A stretch of DNA of 50,466 bases from Pseudoxanthomonas suwonensis (GTDB lineage Bacteria; Pseudomonadota; Gammaproteobacteria; Xanthomonadales; Xanthomonadaceae), in the NCBI GenBank assembly GCA_030535605.1, contig JAUNRQ010000007.1:1-50466 (forward strand), given 5' to 3'. This document shows, in pieces, positions 30,524 to 38,991 of the stretch. A program made the translations under genes and the position numbers. Every line of letters starts with the position of its first letter. Position 1 is the stretch's first letter. The notes below the pieces were generated by a model. The model was not told the DNA's origin. It worked only from the letters and a program-made list of their open reading frames with translations, and searched no databases.

Positions 30524-30812
30524 CGCCGTCATCCGGGTCGGTGCGACCGGTCACTTTCCATAGCAGCCGGACAAGAATCGCCCGGCAGAGCACGTCGTCA
30601 TCCGTGTCAGTGCTCGCCTTGGGCAGCAGCTTGATCAGGCGAGTGAGCAGTTCTTTGGTGGATTGTTCTGCGCTCAGCTCCTCGCCTTGGATCTGTGCCC
30701 AGACATCGGCCCCAAGAGCGATGTCCTGTACGGACGTGGGCCACCCCGTCTGGCGGAGCCAGGCCAGCGCTTCTGCAATTTCGGGAACCTTGGCAAAGTG
30801 GTTCGATGACAT
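30507..30812 (-). CDS. Small hypothetical protein convergent with XRE gene
   Basis: The product is 101 aa, acidic and helical (EIAEALAWLRQTGWP, STKELLTRLIKLLPKAS), with the DDD-rich segment TDTDDDVL. No family is recognised. The stop lies inside the end of the XRE gene (17-base convergent overlap). A 17-base palindrome sits 63 bases before its start and could be a control site. Confidence 0.6.
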   Translation of the reverse strand: MSSNHFAKVPEIAEALAWLRQTGWPTSVQDIALGADVWAQIQGEELSAEQSTKELLTRLIKLLPKASTDTDDDVLCRAILVRLLWKVTGRTDPDDGASGDV

Positions 30813-30874
30813 GCGTGTTTCCGGTCACGCCACGGGTTGTGGCGTACCCCAGAAATCACTTTTTCGACGCGACC

Positions 30875-30891
30875 AAAGTTGGACCAACTTT
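30875..30891. promoter_or_regulatory. 17-bp perfect palindrome, candidate operator
   Basis: AAAGTTGG-A-CCAACTTT, an 8+8 inverted repeat around one base, lies between the divergent starts at 30812 and 30976. The arms are AT-balanced in a GC-rich genome. The T-run after it would also allow an intrinsic terminator reading on the plus strand. Confidence 0.4.
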
Positions 30892-30975
30892 TTACAAGCG
30901 CCTGCCGGGCTCAAATGACCGTGCCGGCGCGGGATCCGCCAAGCCGGTACGACATGGATTCATAAGGAGTGTTTG

Positions 30976-31557
30976 ATGCCGTTTCTGCCTGCTCGCCGCT
31001 ACGCGCCGTTGCGCCGGATACTTCTGGCTGATCTGCCTGCCATCCCGTCCCGCGGCCGACCCCAGCCCACCGAACTCTCGTCGCCGGGATCGTGGCCGTT
31101 GGAACGGGGTGCGCTCGCGGCCACCCTGTTGCCGGGCGCGGTGTTGTCTGCTTGCCTCGTGGAATGGTCGGGGTCGCTTCCTCTTGGGGGTGCGCTCGCG
31201 CTCCTGCTCATTGCCCGGACGTGGCGTCGTGCTGCTGTCCGCTATGGACATGAGGTACTGCGGCGCCTGACCCACCACCTGCGCGGTCTCAGCCTCCGCA
31301 GCGCGGAGTTTGAGGGGGACGCACTGGCAGCCGCCGCGGACCGGCTCCTGGTCGCGGTCATCGGCCTTTTCCCTTTGAGCTTCCTGCTCCAATCGATCAC
31401 GTTTGGACTTCAGGCCGTCGGTAGCGCTGGGACCATGCTGCTCGCCTTTGTCAGTATTCCGGTCTGGATGGTTGTGTACCTGATCGCCATCCGCGACGCG
31501 TTGAGCGGCTATCGGACCGTCAACCATCTGACCGATGGGCTTCTGGATCGAATCTGA
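30976..31557 (+). CDS. Membrane protein of unknown function
   Basis: The product is 193 aa with about four hydrophobic segments: LAATLLPGAVLSACLV, LGGALALLLIARTW, LLVAVIGLFPLSFLLQSITF and AGTMLLAFVSIPVWMVVYLI. A basic cytoplasmic stretch lies between. An AAGGAG sequence at 30964-30969 places the start at ATG 30976; TTG one codon earlier is not needed. It precedes the PcfJ-HIRAN gene by about 110 bases on the same strand. No family recognised. Confidence 0.7.
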   Translation: MPFLPARRYAPLRRILLADLPAIPSRGRPQPTELSSPGSWPLERGALAATLLPGAVLSACLVEWSGSLPLGGALALLLIARTWRRAAVRYGHEVLRRLTHHLRGLSLRSAEFEGDALAAAADRLLVAVIGLFPLSFLLQSITFGLQAVGSAGTMLLAFVSIPVWMVVYLIAIRDALSGYRTVNHLTDGLLDRI

Positions 31558-31665
31558 CGCCGCGGAGGCGTGCTGGAGAAACTCCGTTCCTCGTCCGCTC
31601 CCTCGTCTCACGCTGCGCGACCGTGCTTTGACAATCTGCAGGTCTTTCCACTGGAGGGTGGCGCG

Positions 31666-33660
31666 ATGGCCCAAGCAGAACACACAGACTGCCAACTTCC
31701 AGCTGGCGTGAAGGCCCGCCTGTGGATGGAAGCGCGTTGCTTCTACTCGCGTGAGAGCGCGCAAGCGCGGTGCTGGCTCTGGCTGCTGCGGGACGACGGA
31801 ACCCTGGTTGCCGTGCATGTGCCATTGGCCCACTTGGGCGACGACGACGGGCTGCAGGGTTTCCTTCGCGAGCTGGACGTCAATGGTAACGAGGCTGAGT
31901 TCAGCAGTACGCGATTCGGCGACGTGGTCCGTCTGACCGACGCCCCAGCCGTGCCCATGCCGCGATGGGCCATCTCGTGGGGCCATCCGTTTCAGGAGCG
32001 GCTGCGCAGCTTTGCCACGGAATTGGACGTGGACACCCTGCGCCTGCTGGGCGAGCTGGAAGCCCCGGGCCCTTTCCTGGGCTCGGTCGAGAACTACAAC
32101 CGTCTCGCATCGCTGGAGCCTGGGCTGCGCGAACGACGCACCCAGGCACTGAAGGACTTCCCGCCGCTGGTCGTCCCACTGCTTCTGCGCACGCAGGGTT
32201 GGCCAAGCCTGCTGCCTGACCAGTACGAGGATCGCCAATCCAACAGGGGGCACGCCTCGGAGCTTACGTGCCCGCCTGGCGTGCTGGAAGCCATTGACCG
32301 CGGCCGTGATCTCAGCGGCGCACTGGCGTCGCACTACCGCGTGGCTCGAGCAGTGGTCCGATCGGCACCAATGCGAACCCCGTGGCGCCGGCTGGATGAC
32401 GTGCATCAGGTGCTCCGGGTCCTGGATGCCATCCCGGCGCATTCCCGGCCGGCCAGCGCGGCGTCGCTGGAGGCATGGTGGCCTTCTGTGAAACTCCTGC
32501 CAGTTCCCCGTTCCAGCGACGCTCTGGCCATCATCGGCCAGTCGTTCGCCAAGGGATGGGAGACGACATGGGAGTCGACAGGCCTTGCAGCCGAGCAGGT
32601 ACCAGCAAAGCTGCGTGACTGCAGGGATTTCCTCACCGCAGCCGTGCGTGAAATCCCGCCGGATGACTGCCTCTCCTGCGCCGAACCGGACGAACTGGGA
32701 TTGGCGTGGTTGGCACGCCGTGGCCTGCATTCGTTGTTGCGGGCATCTGATCGGTGGCATGCACAAGCAATGGTGCGCGCCGCTCCCCAAGGCAGTGTGG
32801 ATGCTCCTGCGCAATTGCCAGCGATTCTCGGTGACTGGTCCGACGATGGTCGCCACGCCTCAGAGCTTCTGACGGCCACCGCACTGGTCGAGGAAGGGCG
32901 CGAGATGTCGCACTGCGTAGGAGGTTACTGGAATGAATGCACCACGCAGGGCGATCGAATCCTCAGGCTGTCGTTGCCGGATGGCGCCCAGGCGACGGCA
33001 CACGTCGTGCTTGCGGGCGTTGACGTGGATGGCCCGCGCTACGCGCTGGAAGACGTTCGTTCACGCGCCAACGCCGAATGCAGCCTGGTGATGTGGCGAT
33101 GGGCGCAACAGGTGGAGGATGCGATCAACTCACCGGATCGCGAGGGGGCACGCCGCCAGGCCTTGCGCCATGCCCGAGAGTGCGCCAGTCGTGCAGATGA
33201 AGTGCGGTCCGAGTGGGTACGCCCGTTCGACCGGGCCTCTCGGGCAGAGCTCGAGCAGGTACTCGCATGGCTTCGAACCCAGCGTGACTCCGGGCCTCGC
33301 GGCGATGTCCTGCTGGAAGACTATGTCAGAGGCACGGGCCACACGCCGGTCCGGCATCATGTGGATGAGCTTGTCGGTGGCGATCCCTTGGACTTGGTAC
33401 GGGAGCCGACCAATCCGCATGATCCGGCAGCCATCCGGATCGAATGGTCGGGCCGCAAGATCGGCTACGTTTCCCGGCAAAGCAACGCCCGGCTTGCACG
33501 ATTGCTTGACCAAGGCGTTCGACTGGATGCGCGCCTGACGCGCGTGGTGCCGGAGAGTCGCGCGTGGCCGATCATCGAATTTCGCGTCTTGGCCCCAGCG
33601 AGTCGGCCGGAGTCAGCCCGCGGGCGAGGCGTAACCGGACGCCAGATGAGCGACGCTTGA
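31666..33660 (+). CDS. PcfJ-like protein with C-terminal HIRAN domain
   Basis: The product is 664 aa. A long N-terminal part without known motifs leads to the PcfJ-like core near residue 410 (LVEEGREMSHCVGGYW, with the H-C-V-G signature), found in proteins of mobile elements and conjugative plasmids. A C-terminal HIRAN domain is visible near residues 550-640 (DLVREPTNPHDPAAIRI, KIGYVSRQSNARLARL); HIRAN binds single-stranded DNA 3' ends, as in HLTF. The start at 31666 follows GGAGGG at 31653-31658. Earlier GTG codons at 31570 have the Shine-Dalgarno too close. The combined function is unknown, but a role in DNA transactions of a mobile element is plausible. Confidence 0.75.
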   Translation: MAQAEHTDCQLPAGVKARLWMEARCFYSRESAQARCWLWLLRDDGTLVAVHVPLAHLGDDDGLQGFLRELDVNGNEAEFSSTRFGDVVRLTDAPAVPMPRWAISWGHPFQERLRSFATELDVDTLRLLGELEAPGPFLGSVENYNRLASLEPGLRERRTQALKDFPPLVVPLLLRTQGWPSLLPDQYEDRQSNRGHASELTCPPGVLEAIDRGRDLSGALASHYRVARAVVRSAPMRTPWRRLDDVHQVLRVLDAIPAHSRPASAASLEAWWPSVKLLPVPRSSDALAIIGQSFAKGWETTWESTGLAAEQVPAKLRDCRDFLTAAVREIPPDDCLSCAEPDELGLAWLARRGLHSLLRASDRWHAQAMVRAAPQGSVDAPAQLPAILGDWSDDGRHASELLTATALVEEGREMSHCVGGYWNECTTQGDRILRLSLPDGAQATAHVVLAGVDVDGPRYALEDVRSRANAECSLVMWRWAQQVEDAINSPDREGARRQALRHARECASRADEVRSEWVRPFDRASRAELEQVLAWLRTQRDSGPRGDVLLEDYVRGTGHTPVRHHVDELVGGDPLDLVREPTNPHDPAAIRIEWSGRKIGYVSRQSNARLARLLDQGVRLDARLTRVVPESRAWPIIEFRVLAPASRPESARGRGVTGRQMSDA

Positions 33661-33767
33661 TCACGAGTCATGAATGTACTCTGTAGATCAATATCGAATA
33701 TAGTGCGAAGCCGGTGCTATGCCTACTTGGACCCAACCGAAAGACAGTTCGGAAGTCGAGGAATTGC

Positions 33768-34730
33768 ATGAACGTGAACGTCCCGAAGCTCGATGCCGTC
33801 GTGGCGCCATGCTCCCGTGGGTGCTGGTTGGCTGTAGCGTCATTTGTAGTGGTCGCCCTGACGGTCATTGCGTCTGCGTCGACTGCAGGGGCGGCCCCGA
33901 CGCAACACCGCGATCCGAACATCCAGGCGATTTCCGACTTCTATACCGAGGCCAATGCCCGATTGGCCGAACTGAAAAGCAAAGCCAACGCCGGGGACCC
34001 GGAGGCGCAGTTCGTGCTTGGCGCCGGCTATTACGACAGAGGGTTGCCGGGGCTCGGACAGGATGATGCCGAGGCGCTACGGTGGCTGCGGCAGTCCGCC
34101 GGGGCAGGCTACGCAGAGGCGATGACGGCGCTGGCGGTCATTCATGCGCAGGGGCGTGCGGTGCCGCCCAGCGAGTCCGAATCGGACGAGTGGCTTCGCA
34201 TGGCTGGCAATCGGGATCGGCGAGCGATTTTCCTGCGGATGTACCGGCAAGCCGGCGGCAAGCTCACCGACGCACCCTTCTCCAGAATGGGGGCGCTGGC
34301 ACTGCCGAAAGACTTGGCTTTCGAGAATGCGTGGTATCGCGAACAGGCTCGGGCGGGCAATCCGGAAGCGGCGCGCCAAGCTGCGTGGAACTTTGGTTTG
34401 GGACGCGGCGTCGAGCGCAGCGAGGCGGCTGGCATCGGCGCGCTGCTGGCTGCGGCCAATGATGGGTCTGCGCAGGCCGTCCGTGACTTGAATCTGGTCA
34501 CCCGCAACAAGGCAGTGGGAAAGACGACGCGCGAGCTTCGCGTGCTGCTTTCGCCCAGCAAGGACTGGATCACGTTTCCCGCGCAAACCGAGGTGCGTGT
34601 CCTGGATCGGGGGTCTGAGGATTCGCTCGTTTACTTCCATTCGAGACGGCAAGCCGGGCTGGTCCCGACGGACGCCATCCGGATCATCTCCTCAGCGAAC
34701 CAGGCATCCAGTCCCTGGGACCCGAGGTGA
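33768..34730 (+). CDS. Exported Sel1-repeat protein
   Basis: The product is 320 aa. A hydrophobic export signal (about residues 13-45, VVVALTVIASASTAGAAP) is followed by Sel1-type repeats: GDPEAQFVLGAGYYDRGL, AEALRWLRQSAGAGYAEAM, ALAVIHAQGRAVP and a second group at AGNPEAARQAAWNFGLGRG. The C-terminal 60 residues (LSPSKDWITFPAQTEVRVL) resemble an SH3-like wall-binding part. Sel1 proteins act as scaffolds for protein interactions. The start at 33768 follows GAGG at 33758. A TATAGT box at 33699-33704 might be the -10. Confidence 0.78.
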   Translation: MNVNVPKLDAVVAPCSRGCWLAVASFVVVALTVIASASTAGAAPTQHRDPNIQAISDFYTEANARLAELKSKANAGDPEAQFVLGAGYYDRGLPGLGQDDAEALRWLRQSAGAGYAEAMTALAVIHAQGRAVPPSESESDEWLRMAGNRDRRAIFLRMYRQAGGKLTDAPFSRMGALALPKDLAFENAWYREQARAGNPEAARQAAWNFGLGRGVERSEAAGIGALLAAANDGSAQAVRDLNLVTRNKAVGKTTRELRVLLSPSKDWITFPAQTEVRVLDRGSEDSLVYFHSRRQAGLVPTDAIRIISSANQASSPWDPR

Positions 34731-34909
34731 TGCCCGCTTGAGGGGCTGAACATGCGGGAGAGCAGGGGAGACAACGCGCCCTGAGTAGGAGACTTGCGTC
34801 CGGCGATTCCGCTCGCGAGGGCAAGCCATCTGCTGGCCTCGCGTTGGGATCCGGCTGGCCGGCAGTGATCGCGAAAGTGAAGTGAGTATCGGTCGGCGTC
34901 GTGCTCGGC

Positions 34910-35440
34910 TCAGGCAAACAGCGCTTCAATGTCCTTGGGCAGCGCCGTACCTGGCAGGCGGCGGCTTTCCTTGGCGATGTTGACTTTCATGGTCACCTCG
35001 GAGACTTCGATCAGGCACTGATCGACAGGCCGTTTCTGGGTCGTTGAGATCCAGTCCAGCAGCGGACGCAGGTGCCAGATCGACTGCGATCCTTCGTGTA
35101 CCGCCATCGGGAACGTCGCCAGATGGGTGATCATCAGTTTGCGCATGTTCTGGCGGGAGCAGCCGATCAGGTCGGCCACATCGGTGAGTCCCACGAAGTC
35201 CGGTGATGCTTCGATCAGTTCCGCACCCGGAATCGCGCACTTGACCGCTTGCATGGCCGAGGCAATGGCCTCCATCGCGCTGGCGGCTTCACGGGTGAAG
35301 TCCAGTGCAATGCGTCCCTGCTGGCCAATGCCCACCAGCGCATCATCGCACCCGGCTTCGGCCAGGGCGTCGATGAATTTTTCCGGCTCCGCATCGTCGG
35401 ACGGCAGTCGAAACGTCAGGGTGAACTCGTACTCATTCAT
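34910..35440 (-). CDS. Antitoxin-like DNA-binding protein (HicB-like)
   Basis: The product is 176 aa. The N-terminal half (MNEYEFTLTFRLP, DALVGIGQQGRIALDFTREA, residues about 1-70) resembles the HicB-type beta-alpha domain, and residues about 82-103 (FVGLTDVADLIGCSRQNMRK) form a helix-turn-helix. The start at 35438-35440 lies inside the end of the upstream gene (8-base overlap). The long in-frame extension upstream is the shadow of that gene. The pair looks like a toxin-antitoxin module with the DNA-binding protein second. Family match is from memory of similar pairs, so confidence is moderate. Confidence 0.6.
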   Translation of the reverse strand: MNEYEFTLTFRLPSDDAEPEKFIDALAEAGCDDALVGIGQQGRIALDFTREAASAMEAIASAMQAVKCAIPGAELIEASPDFVGLTDVADLIGCSRQNMRKLMITHLATFPMAVHEGSQSIWHLRPLLDWISTTQKRPVDQCLIEVSEVTMKVNIAKESRRLPGTALPKDIEALFA

Positions 35441-35714
35441 TGGCGCATTCTCCAGGGCCGCCTTCGCTCTTCGCCTTCTCGCGGGTGCAGTTGTCCACGA
35501 CGCGTCGAAGCTGTTTGCCATGGTTACCGGGATTCCTCGGTGTGCTCCAGATGCTGGTGATGCAGAACTCGCCGCATCGGCAGTTGTCATCGTTGTAGGG
35601 ACACAACATCCGCCCCCATGCATGCGCGCCACCTTCCCGGATCGTCCAGCCATGTTGCTCGGCATGCTGGATCGCGGCCTCCACTTCGGGTTTCGGATGC
35701 TTGCTTCGGGCCAT
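35433..35714 (-). CDS. HicA-like toxin candidate
   Basis: The product is 93 aa. Its core AAIQHAEQHGWTIREGGAH followed by AWGRMLCPYND matches the HicA pattern G-W, then a conserved Gly-(x)-His (His31 here), and it carries four cysteines (CPYND, CRCGEFC) that may bind metal. HicA-type mRNA interferases are about 60-90 aa and precede their antitoxin. The start at 35712-35714 lies about 20 bases after the transcription start predicted from a near-consensus promoter. The gene overlaps the antitoxin start. Function as a ribonuclease is inferred. Confidence 0.6.
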   Translation of the reverse strand: MARSKHPKPEVEAAIQHAEQHGWTIREGGAHAWGRMLCPYNDDNCRCGEFCITSIWSTPRNPGNHGKQLRRVVDNCTREKAKSEGGPGECANE

Positions 35715-35737
35715 GGGGATGTGGATTACACGATGGA

Positions 35738-35765
35738 GTTTTAGGGATGGTGCGAGGGTTGTCAA
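35738..35765 (-). promoter_or_regulatory. Near-consensus sigma70 promoter of the toxin-antitoxin pair
   Basis: Reading on the minus strand: TTGACA (35765-35760, perfect -35), a 16-base spacer, and TAAAAC (35743-35738; 4 of 6 to TATAAT). The expected start would leave a leader of about 20 bases before the HicA-like ATG at 35714. No strong ribosome-binding site is visible upstream of that ATG. Confidence 0.6.
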
Positions 35766-35789
35766 GTGACAACCTGACTCGGTCATGAC

Positions 35790-36272
35790 AAGAGGAAGCG
35801 CCGAGTCGCCAGTCTAGATGAGACCACCACCGCTCTCGGGCGCCGGGAGAGCAGGGGGCGGCGAGAAGGCACCGGTTTCCCCCTGTCGCCCCCGGGTTGG
35901 GGGCGGGAAAATGACCTGTCCGCGCAACGGCTTGCGCCCCCAGTCGACGCCTCCGGTGGCACCCCGGTCACGCGGATCAAGCCGGTGGCACTCCCGGCAG
36001 GGGGCCGTCTTCGGCACGCGTGTGTCGACACAGGCGAGGAGGGCAGGGTGTCTTCCGGTCCCCACCGGCCCACCGTTCCGCCCGCCCGCTCGCTCGCCGC
36101 GCCGGTCGATCCCCCCAAGCGCGCGCGCACGGATGGATGTCGGCAGGCACGCCTCCAGCCCCGTTCTCAAAGCCAGCCCGACAGACCGGTCGCAGCCGCT
36201 GAGACGGTGAGGTGCTTCCATGCACCCTCTCGGGCGCCTGCACGGGCCACCGGCGCAACACAGGGGAACGTC
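35790..36272. other. Gene-free stretch
   Basis: About 480 bases of very GC-rich DNA between the toxin promoter and the 36273 gene. Apart from the stem-loop at 35887-35905 I see no gene or repeat. Long ORFs on the minus strand are composition artefacts. Confidence 0.4.
35887..35905. other. GC-rich stem-loop
   Basis: CGCCCCC and GGGGGCG (7 bp) close a 5-base loop (GGGTT), followed by GGAAAA on the plus strand. It lies in the gene-free stretch 35790-36272. It could be a termination structure or a repeat element; no second copy was seen in the window. Confidence 0.35.
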
Positions 36273-36653
36273 ATGCTGGATGCTTTGGAAATCGAGACGC
36301 TGCTGGTCCGGCGCGGCTTCGTGCCGATCGATACCCGCACCCACGCGATCGGCTTTGCGCACCCGGCACGGGACGGGCATCCGATCTACCTCAAGGATGG
36401 CCGCGATCGGCGGGATGCGCCCCGCAAGGCGGTGCGCAGGCAGCCGCTGGTCGTGCACCCGGCCATGGCCGCCTCGCCCGGGTTCCAGACCAGCCGGGCG
36501 GTCCAGCTGGGGGGAAGCCGGCCCTACAGGAACTCCAACATGACGAGGTTCCCGAAGGCCGATGGCAAGAGCGCCCGCGGCGTGGCGATGGGCATCGTCG
36601 ACGACGCGGCACTGGACGAGGTGCTGGCGCTGCTCGGTTTGCGGATCGCCTGA
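36273..36653 (+). CDS. Hypothetical protein (126 aa)
   Basis: The product starts MLDALEIETLLVRRGFVP and contains a SNMTRFPKADG segment, a basic middle (RDRRDAPRKAVRRQP) and an acidic end (DDAALDEVLALLGLRIA). The start follows AGGGGA at 36262-36267. I do not know its function. A family with an N-x-N-M-T-R-F-P-like motif exists in proteobacteria, but I cannot name it. No signal or membrane segment. Confidence 0.6.
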   Translation: MLDALEIETLLVRRGFVPIDTRTHAIGFAHPARDGHPIYLKDGRDRRDAPRKAVRRQPLVVHPAMAASPGFQTSRAVQLGGSRPYRNSNMTRFPKADGKSARGVAMGIVDDAALDEVLALLGLRIA

Positions 36654-37154
36654 GGGGGCCGGTGTGTGCCCCAGGTCGGGTCGGCTCCGTGCAGGCGGGG
36701 TGGGGATGGGGGCCAGCGCGCAAGCATGGTCGTCCTGCGGCGCATTGAGCCGCCCCACGCGGACGTTGTGGGAGCCGCGGGTGCACGCCAAGGTCCACGA
36801 CTGCCGATCCGGGATCGCCCTCGTGCCCATGGCCAAGGTCGACCCCCTCGCCAGCGTGACGTCCCGTTGGATGGACGTGCCCCGTCCCTCGTGGTTCGGC
36901 GCGAGACGTTCCGGGTTGCCAGCAGCATGGGATCGGCGCTGCACAGTGCGCGTGCCAGCGCAGCGCAGCGCCACCGTGGCACGGGGTGACGATGCGCAGT
37001 CGAGCGTGACCGGCCGTGCGCGTGACCACACCCAGGCCGCGCAAGCCGACAGGATCCGGTGCGACGGTGGATGATGGGGTGCCTGCAGTCCAGCGTGCCC
37101 ACGCAACCAGGCCGGCGGTCCTGGGGCCGCCGGTGCCAGAGACAAGGAGAGACC
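36654..37154. other. Gene-free stretch
   Basis: About 500 bases between the 36273 gene and the HD hydrolase. The ORFs here on both strands are composition shadows without family features. No repeat or hairpin was convincing. Confidence 0.4.
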
Positions 37155-37799
37155 ATGACGCGATTGACCCAACGTTTTTCCCACGCCGTCGAGTACGCAC
37201 GCGTGGCGCACGAGCAACAGGTCCGAAAGGGCTCGAACATTCCGTACCTGTACCACCTGCTGGCGGTTTCCAGTCTGGTGCTGGAGTACGGCGGCAACGA
37301 GGACCAGGCCATCGCGGGGTTGTTGCACGACGTGATCGAGGACTGCGGTGAGGAACACGAGGCCCGCATCCGCGAGCAGTTCGGCGAGGCGGTGCTGGCC
37401 ATCGTCAGGGACTGCACGGACGGCACGGCAGACGACAAAGCGCATGCGACGAGCCCCGAGGCGACGCGGCGCAGCTGGTGGCAGCGCAAGCTGGCCTACG
37501 TGGCCCATCTTCGGGAGGAGCCCGAGGCCTCGTTGTTGGTGGGCGGTTGCGACAAACTGCACAACGCCCGTGCGATCACCCAGGACCTGGCCGATCCGAC
37601 TGTCGGGGTGGCGGTGTTCGACCGGTTCAAGGCAGGCCGCGACGGGACGTTGCGCTACTACGAGTCCATTGCCCGGATCCTCAGGCAACGCGGTGCCCCG
37701 ATGGCTCGGATCTTCGACGCGGAAGTCGAGCGGATGCATCGTCTGGCTGGCGCTGCCAGGCGGCTGCCGCTGGAAGAAGCAGGGGAAGGGCATCAGTGA
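37155..37799 (+). CDS. HD-domain phosphohydrolase, SpoT/MESH1-like
   Basis: The product is 214 aa. Motifs of the (p)ppGpp hydrolase-type HD domain are seen: RKGSNIPYLYHLLAV (His), AGLLHDVIEDCG (His-Asp and the EDC pair) and CDKLHNARAI (K-x-x-N-like late motif). The stand-alone size matches MESH1/SAH enzymes that degrade alarmones or NADPH. The start at 37155 follows AAGGAGA at 37144-37150. It may affect stringent signalling, but the substrate is not proven. Confidence 0.85.
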   Translation: MTRLTQRFSHAVEYARVAHEQQVRKGSNIPYLYHLLAVSSLVLEYGGNEDQAIAGLLHDVIEDCGEEHEARIREQFGEAVLAIVRDCTDGTADDKAHATSPEATRRSWWQRKLAYVAHLREEPEASLLVGGCDKLHNARAITQDLADPTVGVAVFDRFKAGRDGTLRYYESIARILRQRGAPMARIFDAEVERMHRLAGAARRLPLEEAGEGHQ

Positions 37800-38061
37800 C
37801 GGTGTGCATGGTTGTTGCGCCGAGGCACAAACCCACGACAGCGGCAGGGCTGCAGACCAACGTGGTCGGTCTTCGATGCCATCCCCTTCGATGGCGATCT
37901 GGCCCAGTGGCCGGTCTGCGGCGTGAACTCAATGACGTCCAGGACGCGCGCCGTCTCCAGCGCGTGAGCCGCCCCGTGTTTGGGCGGCGGTTCAACCTGC
38001 TTCCTTGAGCGTTCGCCCACCCGGCCTGCGCTAGGCTGGCCTCCAGACCGTGGAGGTGACC

Positions 38062-38991
38062 ATGTGCTACTCCGCTCAAGTGCGGCAGGACTACGAGAAA
38101 TACGTTCGGCAGTTCGGCGCCACGCTGTCGATCAAGGACTACATCCGGTTGTTTTGGGATCAGGCGACCAAGGGTAGTCCGTACCGGATTCCCAAGGCCA
38201 TGATGGATGCGTTTGCCGCTCCCGCCGACGCGGGCACGCGCGAAGTCCACGATCTCATTCAGACTTGGAAGGCCACCCAGGCCAGCCAGCTTGAGCAGGA
38301 ATTGTTCAGGCAGAAGAAGCGCCTGGCCGATGCGGAGCGCACGCTGAAGGAGAAGACGACCAAGAAGGCGCAGAACGACCAGCGCATCGCCACCAACAAG
38401 ATCGGGCAGCTCAAGACGAAGATCGATGACCTCAAGCGCAGCACGCCGCTCGCACGCGACTCGAGGATCTTTCCGGGCACCTGGTGCACGGTCCTGGCAA
38501 GCGAGAACGGCGAGCGTTTCGTGGCGCCCATGCGCTACCAGTGCCGGCCCGCGGGCAAGCCCGCCAGCTATGACCAGCGATATCCCGGCACCTACAACGC
38601 CCGCCGCGACAACCTCGAAGGCTTCTGGAAGGGCCAGTTCGGCCGGAACCACGGCCTGATCCTCGTCAACACGTTCTTCGAGAATGTCGAGGGCGACGAC
38701 GGTGCGAACCGGATCCTGCAGTTCACGCCCCGCGATGGCAGCGTGATGCTCGTGGCCTGCCTCTGGTCCCGCTGGGTGGGCGATGACGGCGAGGAACTGC
38801 TCTCGTTCGCCGCCATCACCGACGCGCCGGAGCCGGAGGTCGCCGCGGCCGGCCATGACCGGACGATCATCAACCTCAAGCCCGAGCACGTGGATGCCTG
38901 GCTGGCGCCGGATCCGCGGAATCTTGCCGGCCTCTATGCGCTGTTCGACGACAAGGCGCATCCGTATTACGAGCATCGGCTGGCGGCCTGA
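38062..38991 (+). CDS. SRAP-family protein (YedK/HMCES-like) with coiled-coil insertion
   Basis: The product is 309 aa. The SRAP signature is present: Cys2 after Met (MCYSAQV), NARRDN with the ligand Asn at about 179, GLILVNTFFENVEG with the active Glu near 207, and HDRTIINLKPEHVDAWL with the late His. SRAP proteins form a covalent thiazolidine link between Cys2 and abasic sites in single-stranded DNA and so protect replication forks. An extra charged coiled coil of about 55 residues (72-126, LFRQKKRLADAERTLKEKTT) interrupts the fold. The start at 38062 follows GGAGGTG at 38052-38058. The usual SRAP enzymes are about 220 aa, so this is longer. Confidence 0.82.
   Translation: MCYSAQVRQDYEKYVRQFGATLSIKDYIRLFWDQATKGSPYRIPKAMMDAFAAPADAGTREVHDLIQTWKATQASQLEQELFRQKKRLADAERTLKEKTTKKAQNDQRIATNKIGQLKTKIDDLKRSTPLARDSRIFPGTWCTVLASENGERFVAPMRYQCRPAGKPASYDQRYPGTYNARRDNLEGFWKGQFGRNHGLILVNTFFENVEGDDGANRILQFTPRDGSVMLVACLWSRWVGDDGEELLSFAAITDAPEPEVAAAGHDRTIINLKPEHVDAWLAPDPRNLAGLYALFDDKAHPYYEHRLAA

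Noticed and set aside
35814..37793. 659-codon minus-strand open frame spanning the 36273 gene and the HD gene
   Set aside because: The plus-strand genes have strong ribosome-binding sites and known motifs; the minus frame is Arg/Pro/His rich without motifs.
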